A stretch of 64,000 nt of DNA from Berberis thunbergii (Eukaryota > Streptophyta > Magnoliopsida > Ranunculales > Berberidaceae). The stretch covers positions 310,001 through 374,000 of the forward strand of contig QNQO01000195.1 in the NCBI GenBank assembly GCA_003290165.1, read 5' to 3'. The position numbers and the translations under genes are program-made. Positions 1-12,500 of the stretch are shown here, piece by piece. Positions within the stretch are counted from its first letter, which is position 1. Each line of letters begins with the position of its first letter. The notes under the pieces were generated by a model, which was not told the DNA's origin, made no database searches, and saw nothing but the letters and a program-made list of their open reading frames with translations.

Positions 1-571
1 ATATAGTCATAATTACTTCAGTTTTAGAAAGCAGATATCAAGAAGACAAAAATCATGCTGTTTTCCCAAATTCTGGAGGCCAATATTGGGTAAATTATGG
101 TTGACTTTGTTTCGTATTGTGGGCAAATATATAGGCTTATAGCAACTCAAAAAAACATTTATGCTAAAATCAAGACTTTACATAGGAATAAGGTAAGGAC
201 TTAGGCCCTTATAGTTTTGTCATAATTTGGGGTATCATTATGTTTGGAATATTGATGAGTAAAAAAAAGGGTTGGGTGTATCATATACAATTGAATGTTG
301 ATGCTCATCTCGTCTCTCTAACAAGTTGACATCAAACAGGTTTCTGGAACAAAATGGAAGAATCAATTAATTGCAACAAATATCTGGGTTCACTAAGCTG
401 CTAAAAAAAGTGATGTAATAAGATGATCCTCTACAGTGCATTTCTGCAAGTGCGTCAAAGAAGAGGCTTGCACAACCAACATATACAACACAGGGAACAA
501 GTGTCATGGATATGTATAACTTGAGTTCCACATAAATACACATCAACTTATTTCAAAAAGTAGATCCTTAC

Positions 572-3500
572 CTCCAATGCCTCATGATCAGGTTTCCCAT
601 GCTTTAGCGTAAATGGAGATCTACCCTTCATAACATAGCTGCCAAGCAAATACATATATTAGACAAACACTTAGCATAAATGGAAATCTACCCCTCATAA
701 CGTAGCTGCCAAACAAATACATATATTAGACACACTTAGCAAGAAGCTTATAAATCCATTTTGGGCTATGGATGACACAGACACTTCAATGTAGTAGAGA
801 GAGGGACCTTACTGTTCCACTGCAGAGAAACCCAAGCCTGGGAACAGTCCATACTCAAATGCCTGCAAAAAGCAACAGAAACAATGCTCTAAAAATAATT
901 CCATTGAACATATAATGCTCATCTAAAAACTATGAAACCCTCATTTTTCCACCACACCCACCAACCACATGCATTGTGTAATTAATGTGCTGTTTCATCA
1001 ATCTACAGCTTCTATATCATTTCCATTCCCAGTCTCCCACAATGGAGTAAGAGACTTATGTATATCTCAACATATGTAAGAAAATATGATGTTCCAAAGA
1101 TCAATATTTTGCACATTGATGGATGATCAATATTACTAACATAATTTATTTATATGAAGGATGTAGGTAATTAAAGTGGGGGAGGGGAAGGGCTCAGAGT
1201 GTAACAATTAACCACCTCTTGTTCTATTAAAGATGTCGTGGGGTGGGTGTGGCGAATCACAAACTCTATTACATTTTCCAAATTGAAGGTGCGATAGATT
1301 CTAGCTCATATTAAAGATGCGAAAGTAGGGATCCAAAGAGTTAAGTGATATATATAGAATGTTATGTGTGTTATTACTAACCGGACGGTAATTCCTAGCT
1401 CTGCGGAGTTCATCCCATATCCAAGACTCTTTTAACTTTTCCCAATATGTTTCCATACTTGAGCCATCATGCAGGGCATCAAAAGCAGCTTCCGCAGCAA
1501 GCATTCCTGTAAAGTTGGCAAGTTTCCAAATATGTATCTAATGACTATAAACAAAGGTTAATTTGTTGGCAGCGTTATATGTGCTACAGTCTGTTACTAG
1601 GACGGGAGGCATAGAAGTTAGAAAACGATAGAGGGGCACACAGCTAGACAGAGAATCCCATCTAAGATCAAGCTGCTAAAATAACAATTTCAACTCTTGA
1701 GATTTCACTGTAATTAAACACTGCAGCAGTACAAGACCAAAGAAAAGTGTAGAGAGTCTGAAGCTATAAACACAAAAGTAGAACCCAAAAGCATCACTAT
1801 GCAACCCCAAACTAGGTAGGCGCCCAAAGGGGGTAATCCTATGTGGCTCTACTATTGGGGGCTCATTATAATCATTTGGATTTGCAATGATATTTTACCT
1901 TTGACCAGAAAAAGAAAAAAACACACACACACACACACACTCACAAAACTGACAGATGGAGTTATCTAGAGAAAGACATGAGATGCTCATTGGGCCTTCA
2001 AGAGATGCTACTTATCAGCTATACTATTACATTTTCCGACAACATGAGTGACCTTGTAACTCTCAAGGCAACCCCCTAACTGCACTGATCATCGGTTCAG
2101 CACTCCATAACTATGTAATTCTTTCATTGCTAAGAGTTCCATCAGGAGGATATCTTGCTTGTTCACCACCCCTGTATAGGCAACAAATATGTTCCCTCGC
2201 GAATCTCATTATGATATCCTTGTTGCATCTCATTGGAAAGTGCAATGTCTCAATATGATATCCTTTTACTTTACAAATATTAATTTTCGAAGTTCATTTA
2301 CTTATTTATGATTTATTCTACTTGTGGATGTAAAATGCAAAATTTCCCCATACACAACTTCACGTAACCCAGTGTGATATGCATAGCCATATGCTAAAAA
2401 TCCTGATGAAGATGTTTGACCGGGACAAAGAATTCTATGGTACCTGACTTCATTGCAGTGTGTGTTCCCTTTATTTTTGGCACGTTTAGGAATCCAGCTG
2501 AGCACCCAATAATTGCTCCTCCCGGGAACACTGGATGTGGAATAGACTGAAATTTTAATTGGGTCATATTCACACTCGCATACAATAAAATGAGAAATTA
2601 AAAGGAGAAATGTTAGATGAGAGCAAATGCCTCCCTGCATGCAGAATACTGATTACTTAACTATCTTTTAGATCCTCACCACCTTTAAGATTGTTACCAC
2701 CACTAATGCATTACCGTAAAATGAAAACCTAAAGCATGTGCAGGGTACGTAGAATATAATCAACTTATTGCGTATGGGATTATCTTATATTAGAAAGCTT
2801 GGAACTATCAGTAGTTCAGTAGCATAACATTGATCCCATCAGCAAGGGGTGTGACAACAGCAAGTAGATGGCTGCTTCTCATTACAATCAACAACAACTA
2901 CTGCCTTCCAAAAAAAAAAAACAACTACTCTTCACTAGCGCTAACACATACACACTGCTCATACCCATTAGCTTTTAAATGTTATGTGCATTTATTTTTC
3001 ACCATGTTAATAATTTAATTTTAAATGCATTTTATGACATCTTATCTATACACATAATAAGTAAATATTAAAGAAAAAGAAAATAAAATTGGTTTCTTTT
3101 CTTGCAAGTAATTCACTGATTTTTTTAATGATACTTTTAAAACTGGAAACATAATGACAAAAAAGTATCATTAGTATTTAGTAGTACTCAGATAGGAAGA
3201 GGAAAAAGGTATTATAAACCAACATCTCCGCAGAAAGAGAGAGAGAGAGAGAGAGGGGGGGGGGGGGGGGGGGGGTATGCACTTTGATAATCAACTTCGT
3301 ATTGTGAGGAGCATATAACAAAACCATAATCAGACCCAAATTTGACTGAACCAAACTCTAAACAGTTGAAACCCCATCTTTAGTGATTGTAATTCCAACA
3401 AATTCAAACAAAAAACATTTTGGACATTGAACCTTTTTCAAGTGATTAAAATGGATGGATTTTATGAATATAAAATATAAATAAGGAACAAATCTTCAAA

Positions 3501-6500
3501 TTCCTTGAAAATTTTTACTCAAGCTTGTATGAATTCATGGATTATCTGAATTACATTTGACTTCTTATTCCTCATTTTTTTTAATCCACATCAGTATTCT
3601 CTGCATATGCATCTTCACCAACACCATGACTCATAAGAAATGGGAGGAGAGAAGAATGGTGAAGGCGAGAAAAGAAGGACACGGAATTACTCTCAAAACT
3701 TGTTGGTGACATTCTTTTCTTTTTTTTTGGAAGGAATGACCAAAAGGCCCTTATTTACAAAAATACCATAATCCAACGAAGACATACACAAGAGACACTG
3801 TTATTGTTATATTACTCTTAATATTATTAACAAGGGAGAAATTCTACCTGAAAACCGCCTTCATTCAAAGTACGTGCACCATACTGCAAAACTGTTCCAC
3901 CTTCCAAGATCTTTCTAATTGCAGGATGGTGTTTGAGTTTCTAGTAGGAAAAATTAGATTATTAGCATTTTCAATAATCCTTAAATAAATGACTACATCT
4001 CATACATATGGATGAATTCCAACGCACCAACCAATTAAATCAAACAAGAAAAGATACTCCATTCATTTTAACAGTATTTTCTATCTGACGAAAGAGTATC
4101 GGTTCGGTAACAAAAAATATTTGCAAAGTATCAAGTCTGCATTATGCAAACATAATATGCTGAAGTGGAAAAATAAACAAGTATACCAAATAACCAACAA
4201 TATCATTAGACGATTGAAGATAATCTGAACATGATGTGGAATTTAAATGATCAAATATTGGCCATGCCATGAACCTGTAGAACATCTGACCCGACCTTTG
4301 CCATAACAAATGCAAGGGAATTTTACATTGCCTATAAATATCAGTCATTCTTGTTATTATTGACGTTTCTATTGAAGATGACATTGATAAATAACTTTTA
4401 GAGTACCTGAAATTCTTCGTAAGGACTCATGAAAGGGTTTTGATAATTCAAAGCAACCACGAGCCCTATGGAAACCTGCAATGAACCAGACACAAATATG
4501 AAACATCTCAATAAAATGAATATGGTTTGTAACAAACTGAGTTAACATTATAGCTCAAGATATAAGAATGTAAGTAATGAACACAAGCATTCCTGTTGGG
4601 GACATAATTTTTGTGTCCTACACAAGTACATCCTACAAGGTGTCAACTGTCAAGCATGCTGAGTCTCTGAACCCTGCAAACCTGATAGATAAATCCTAGA
4701 AACAAAGTATCATATACATAGTTAAGAACAAATTTAATAATAATGCTGCTACAGAAGTGCTGCAATGGAGATCATCATTTAATCCATCAATTTCTCACAG
4801 AATCTGGGAGTTTCACTCTTTTTCTTGAAAAGCAAGCAGGCTTTTAATGACCCCATAATGAAAAATCAACATCTCAGATACAATCTCTTCTCGAGAGGTT
4901 AAGTCTAAACTGCGCATGTTTTCCCTCAAAATGTAAGAGGAGTTGGAGCGGCACTCCATTGCAGATTGAATATATAATACCAAGGAAGCACATACTCTTC
5001 CAAAACTTGCCATATCCATGTCCGACACGTATCTAACACTGACACTCGCTAAACACGCCTCCAACACGTGTCGGACACTTGGTCAAAATGTCAGAAGGTG
5101 TCAGACACATGATCAATGTGGTCAACGTGTCGGACTCGCCTCCGATATACTCGAAACTTGGTCAGGACATAGTCAATATATGAAAACCAACATTGTTTTT
5201 TTTTTTTTTTTACTTTTAGATATTTGCAAGTAACCACCTAATTTAATGGTTGTTGATCCATTTGAAGTGAATGACTCTTTTCGCTTGTGATTTCAAACAA
5301 ATGGGCAAAAAACCACTGATGCGTAGAGGTAGTCTATACTTCTTAATCTTTGCTTCTTCTCTCTTCTACTTCTCTACTATACTTTTTTCTTTTTTTTTTC
5401 TTTTGCAATACTAAAAGAAGACACTCTAGGAAGACACTTTATTAAATTATTATTTATGTTTATATTACTTATGTCCCTGATCCTAGTTTTTGGGAACTCA
5501 AGTCGGCGTGTTGTGTCAGTGACCATGCATCCTTGTATAATACATAACCAAAAGAAAAGACTATATTAGTTCCCTTACTCCGACACTCAAATCACTATAT
5601 TGGGTAAAGGTGATGGAGTTTTATTCAATTGGTTTATTTTACTAAGTAATTATTAGAATGTATTTATTTATGTTGTATTTCTCGTTTCCTACTCCTACTC
5701 CTACTACAAGTTTTCAGGATTGAAGCTAAACACTGTGAACCCTTTCCTCGAACATGTATATGATATCACACAAATGCATGTTTACTAGGAATGCGGTGTA
5801 GCAGAAAGTCAGGAACTTCCTGTTTCTGAACAAGGAAGATCATATAGGTTAAACCCATTGGTATGGTTTTAGCCTGCTATTCTCTTATGACAGATGGATG
5901 GATATCGTAATGAAAAAAAAAGGAGAAACAAAAGGAAAAATGAAAATGGAAGATGCTTAACTCAACGAAAATAGTGAGAATATATTAAACACTACTCCAA
6001 CTTCCATAGATCAAGGGGATGTGTAAATAAGACATTAATTACCTGTCTATCATTCATGTGGTAGAGAAAGGATCCGCCATACGTCTTACCATCTAATGGC
6101 CAACCAAGGGTGTGAACTACAGAACCAGGTTTATGCTTGCTTTCATCGATTTCCCATACCTGAACAACAGACATCCATGAAATTAATGCAAATAGTAAGC
6201 ACTCAAATAGATTGAAGAACCCAGTATACCCCAAACAGCTCTAGTTACTTGGGGAGATGAGAATTTCTTACACCTGCACCTCAAGAAGCAAAATAATCGC
6301 ATAGAAACAACTAATAACCTGTAGGTGGGTCAACCTAGAGGATGATTTGTCTATATGATGTCTGAGATTGGTATTATTGAGGAGTAAAGTTGTTTGCTTG
6401 AGATATGTGCATTAATGCCATGTTTTGTTGAAAGAAAAAGAAAGGAGAGGAAGGGAGAAATTTTGAAGTTTAAATGATCTTTAACCTCATGTTTTTCTCA

Positions 6501-9500
6501 AAAATTGGATTAAAAGCCTTTAGGAATTAGGACTTGTCAGGTTCACCATGGAAAACTAAAGAAACATGATTATCTTAAATTAAAGGTATTTCTTTTTTTC
6601 TTCAAATCAAAGACAGCCTACATTGAAAATAAAACCAGACTTCAAGTGAAGTTTGTTTGAAGTTAGTAAAACAAATAACAGAACGCCTGTGCGAAGATAG
6701 AAAAATAATGTCAAGCTTTCTTCACCAACTAACCAAGTAAAAGAATGCTTGGTCACATCTGAAATTTTGCAGAGGCTATTTGACCAAAAAATGCTTCAAT
6801 TAATTGTTTTTAATGCAGTAGTTCAATAATATAAAAGAACATCAGATTTTATTAGTTTGCAAAGCTAAATTCAAATTGGGTTTAAAATGGACCTCTTTGA
6901 TCCCCAAAGCATATGTTTGATGTTGTGCACCCACTTTCTCTCTCAGTTTGTAATCTTTCATTAATTTCTGTAAATGGAAAAAGAAAATCCTGCTCAGTTA
7001 ATGAGAATGGCGAGAACTTTGTCAATGAAATGAATGTAGCAACTGTGACCATGAGCTGCAGCAAGCAGCAAGTGTCCAGACCTCTGATAATGAACCTCGA
7101 CACCCTTCACCCAAAAGTGTAATACGTCCTGCAACATTCACATCAAGTTGTTCAGTAGAACATAAACCATCTTATTACATTGATGTTTAGAATAAATGAA
7201 TACTTTTGGGGTACAAAATACTGGACTAATATCACTGCTCTGACTGCAAATTGTTTTAGAGCACCCACAGTAAACCAATGACAAAAAATGGGGTTTGGAC
7301 TATTTATTTATTTTCCCATACTTGACCCCTATGAAAGATAACTGCACTTATGAAGTAAGCAAATGATCTGTGCGCCGTTTGAAAGGGCACCCTTTCCAAG
7401 GGTGAACCGAGTTTCACTTCATTTGTATTTATAACAAAATAATTTCCTATAACTACATATAATTCCTTGCACTATACAATATTAAGATACACATCCCTAG
7501 CAGAAGTTTGCTCAAGAGGTGACAAATATCACCTTATTTGACATTTTGAACCTTGAAAGCTACATGTAGGATACTGGAAAAAATTCATATAATGTGGAAG
7601 CACTTTGATGTAAGCTATCAGAATAATATGGGAATCAGGACTAAGAACAGAAGGCACTTGTGGTCACTATCACAGTAAATTTCCACAAATGGCACAGTGA
7701 GGCTGTGTAGTATATGAACAATAGAATCCGGTACTCAAAGGTCATCTTCCTATGTCAGAAAATTGAATTTAAAGGGATTTCACGTCAATAGGTGTCATCA
7801 CATTCATCTGGGTACTGTTGGATAAGCAGTTTAGAGTCTCAGGCTTTTAATGGGAAAATCTCTTAAACAAGTCAAACAAGATATCCCCAACATCCATAAG
7901 TAACTTAAAGAGGTTACATTAGTAAATGGGTATATCACAGGCTTGTCCAAAATAAAATTTGAAAAAAAACCTGCCTTTTAGTTCAACACCACGCTGAAAA
8001 CTTTCCTTCTTCGATCCATCTTTAGCAATTCCCATATCATTAGTTGCAATGCCAATAACCTTGTGATCTGAATCATATAAAATCTGCCCAATTTTGAAAT
8101 TACGAAACAGCCATGCTCACTATACTCATACAACTTGTCATGTATCAAACAAATATGCATACCTCACTAGCAGCGAATCCAGGGTATATTTCAACTCCCA
8201 ACTCTTCTGCTTTAGTCGCCATCCAGCGGACTAACTGACTCAAACTGCAAGAGCCTCAATTGGTAAGACTTGGAAAAAAAAACTGGTGAAATCGAAAGGG
8301 AGCACATTAGTAACATGGAGACAATTGGCAGCATGTACATTCCTCACATGTGGCAGGCTGATGTGTTCTATGAATGTGGCCAACTCTAAGTTCCAGCTAG
8401 AATATAATAATAATATTTAGAGAATGAATACTTAATAATTGAGTTTTTCCACATGAACTCTCTCATCTGTCATGTTAAACCTCTTCTTCAGATTCATTTC
8501 TAGATTTATCATATTATGCTCAGATAGGTCAGAGCTTAGCGCCTGGTTGAAGTAATGAAACTGCAATATTGGCTTCAAGTGCATGTTCCTAACTTCCTCT
8601 CATTGACTAAGACAGCCAATAATTACAGAAGAGTTATTCGCCAATAAAAATGGTATTCTTTTATGGCTAAAAAGCTTACAATCCTATGCCTCTTTCCAAA
8701 GAAAACAAACTAAATAAGAACTTGGGACTAGGAACATACACAATAGCTACATGCTAATTCTAATTCTAACATTATAGGAGTTGCCAACTAACTCATAAAC
8801 TGCTATCTAAACAGAAACCAAATGTCAGAGCAATGTTTGGTTTCTATCAAAACAGAAACCACACATCCTCTTCTTGATTTATCAATGTTATTGTTTTGTT
8901 TTTAAGTTTTAGGATGCCAAACTGGGAAGCCTTGTTCTCTTTGGGATAAGGATTGATTTCTAAATTGTCTTCATCCCTGGATTGCTTCCGCCCAAAGCTT
9001 ACACTTCCACTCTGGTTCCTTTTCTAAATGTATCAAGGTCTGTTGATATGTATCTCAGTCAAAATCACTTAAACCAAGCATAAGCATGTGTAGAAAACAA
9101 AAACAGAGGGGAAACAACTATTAGAATGTAAGAAAAAAGGTTGAGATATAAAACCACTAAATGTAAAAGGCAGTGTAGACAAGGCAACCGCCTAGGCGCG
9201 CCTCAAGGCGTTTTTACAAAATTTCGCCTCAAAGCGAGGCAATGTAGTGCAGTGAAATGAGGCGTCCGCCTCGCCTCGCCCCGCCTCACTACCTCAACTG
9301 CTTCAGCCCAAAAACTGGTTGTAGCCAGCCCATTTGCAACTTAATTGTAGCAAAAAGAGGTTGCAACAATAAGGTTTTACGTTTCTAAGTGTAATATTTG
9401 ATCAATTTGATAAAAACAAGATAAAACATTTTTAAGTTTTGATAAATTTGTCACACTTTTTATATTATTTTTTAGAGAAAACATACCATGTTTTGATCAT

Positions 9501-12500
9501 ATGTGATCAACGTCAATCTTGATTTTTCATAGCTTAGTTCAATTTTTTTATGCTTTTGAAATACCAATAGTGATTATATTTGTGGATTTTATCGACCATT
9601 CCAACAATTTCTTTTAACAAATGTTCAACATTCTCAAGTTTTTATTCATTCAAGATTATTGATTTTAAATGATTTAGTGGATGTTTGCAAGTCACTTATG
9701 TAGTGCATCTTTTCGCTATGCTATGCAACTTTATTATATTTTCATTTCGATTCTAAGTAGTTGTGTCACTTTTTATACATATTTGTTTATGATACTTATT
9801 AAAATGATGTATACTGTTATGCTAATATGTTTAAATTCATTATAAAAAAAATCTTTAAAAAATATTTCGATTCTAGGTAGTTGTGTCACTTTTTGTACAT
9901 ATTTGCTTATTATAGTTATCAAAATGATGATATATATTACTATGCTAATATGTCTTAATTTATCATAAAAAAATCTTTAAAAAATGTTAAGACTGCCTTA
10001 GTGAAGTGAGGCATCCACCTCGCCTCACGCCTAAGGCATTTTCAGGCCCGTCCGCCTCAACGCCTTAACTACAATGGTAAAAGGTCACTTATTCTTTGGT
10101 AAGAAATGACATAACAGGGAAAAAGAATATGTAGCATTCAAGTGTGAACATCTGTTGATTCTCAGAGGGGTTACAATTTAAAGTTTGATAAAAAAAGATA
10201 ATTCGATACCACGATCTGAAATGTAACATTTTCTATTGCATTATTATAGAAATGGAACTAGCTTGTTTGACTTACCTTATTACATAGTTTCCTTTATTAT
10301 CAAACGGGGAAGGAAGTGACAATGCACGATTCTTTGTAAGTAGCCAAAACTTGTCAGAGGAGACAGCGACGCTAATGGGAGTCTGCAAGTATTGTCAGAA
10401 GATATGTATGACATCAAAGAGGGATGAAAAACTAATAGGTTAATAAATACAGATACAACAAAACACACAAGATGTTTTTAAATTCTAGGAAGTAAAGATA
10501 CAAATACAGGTGCCAGATAGGATACAAACCAGTGTTCTAAAAATCACTGGACGCCAAGCAGGGGACTAACGCCCAAAGGCCTAGGCGGATTTTTTTTTGT
10601 ATTATAATTTATAATTTTATAAAAGTTAAGCATAATAACATATAAATTACTTCCAGTTCAATGCCAAGATAATATGCAAAATGTACAAAAAAAATAAAAA
10701 TAAAGCATTAACTTTTTTAAAAAGAATTGAAAATAAATAAATAAATAAAAAGTTCAAAAACCCGCTCAGGCGGTCGCCTAGACCGATTTTTAGAACACTG
10801 ATACAAACAAGGCAACGCAAAAAATCTTCAAAAACTAGAACATGGGTACTAAAAGGATACGGTCAACTAATCAAGAAATAACGTTTAATTCTATCGATTT
10901 GGAAATGAAAACACTAAAAATTGATAACTCGGTTCATATCACATAAAAATAAAGTGTATGTCATTCATACATTACAGGTTTTAACCTTTATGCCAAGAAT
11001 AACATTATCTACATTTAGTCCTCAATCATTCAACTGAACAAAACTTTTTTTTATCAGAAAACCAAGCAATGCATTAAACACACAAAGAAAGGAAACCAAA
11101 TACACCAGCTAGTGACTCACAGGGTCAGCCAGCTGAAAGTAAGGAAGCAACAGCTTCAGTGACAAAAGAAAAAAATGTTATCCTAGATAAAAACATAATT
11201 AAAATAATTGGATAACATATTGTAGAGGTTGTGGAATAGTAGTCCTGCATTCTGCGATTTATGATGTCCAGCGAAATGAAGAGATTCGTTTGCCCAGCGT
11301 AAGTGAGGCATCTAATGCATGTCAAGTTGTGGAGTTTGGATTTTATTGGAGAGAGAAACAAAACTTTTGGGAATTTGTTTGAACCTAGGGTTAGAGTGAG
11401 CCTTTATTGATCATTGTTTTTAGTGCACTCCATAGATGTAAGCATAAAGATTGGTCGACCCACACAAGTTCTCATACTCTTCTTATTTTTTGTTTGCTTG
11501 TAAAATTTTTTTGTTCCGTTCTGTGGCTCAATTATCACCCCTATCGAATCAATATATTTGGTCCAATACCATCTAAAGCTGACTTACTAACATATTTGTT
11601 CATTTTTATACTAAATAATTCATTAATAATGACGTAGTTTCAAAATCCGTATCATGCAATATTTTGTGCAACCCATCTAATAATATCCATGTTTTTGCCA
11701 ATTACATTTTATGGGACACAATAAGTTTTAAGAAGAGTGGGGAATGGTAACAAGAAGACAGATTTTTGGAGTGATATCTGATGTGGTCATAGGCCTGTAA
11801 AAGATCAATTAAAAAAAATCTGAGATATCTCTCTTTACAAGGCAGGACTTCTGTCCCAATTTTTCATTAACAATGATGGTACTAATGGATCTTGGGACTT
11901 AGCTATGTGGAGAGGTCAAATGGAAAGTGAGATGTCAAACATGATAAAAACTCTTGATGCTCCAGATGAATGGAGGTGGCAAAGATAAATCTGGTAGGTT
12001 GAACTATCCAACAGAGCTGTTCTCATATAGAGAAGTGGGAGCTTACCTTCTCACCTTGTTAACAATGTTTTTTTGGGTCAAACAGGTTCTGCAGAGAATC
12101 TGTTTTTCTAATCTAGTGCCAAATTTGTTTAGTAGCTGGAAGCACAATCCCAAAAGTGTAAGAGCTTCCTCCCTTAGGGAGGAGTGCGAACTCCACAAAG
12201 AAAGGTATGTGGTTCTAGGACAGTTCCGATACCTATCAACAAGTATCACGTGTAAAATAGCCTCATTGACACCGCAGAGTTCTGTGCTTCCTAGCTCGAA
12301 CATTTTCCCTCTGCATAGCATCTAAACATTATATATTAGTTGCATTAAAAAAAATAGCCCTAACCTGCTCACACAAGGAATACTTTTCATGCGGTTTCAC
12401 TGCCTCCTCGGATAAAATCAACCCTATCTTATGGTGGCAATTGCCAAGCATCCAATCTGTTAACAATTTGTTAGATCATTATTCATATCCTAAGAATAAC

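Noticed and set aside
12043..12325. Overlapping ORFs of 92 and 123 codons in ETFQO intron 2
   Set aside because: No recognisable domain and no splice link to ETFQO. Kept only as part of a weak LINE relic call.
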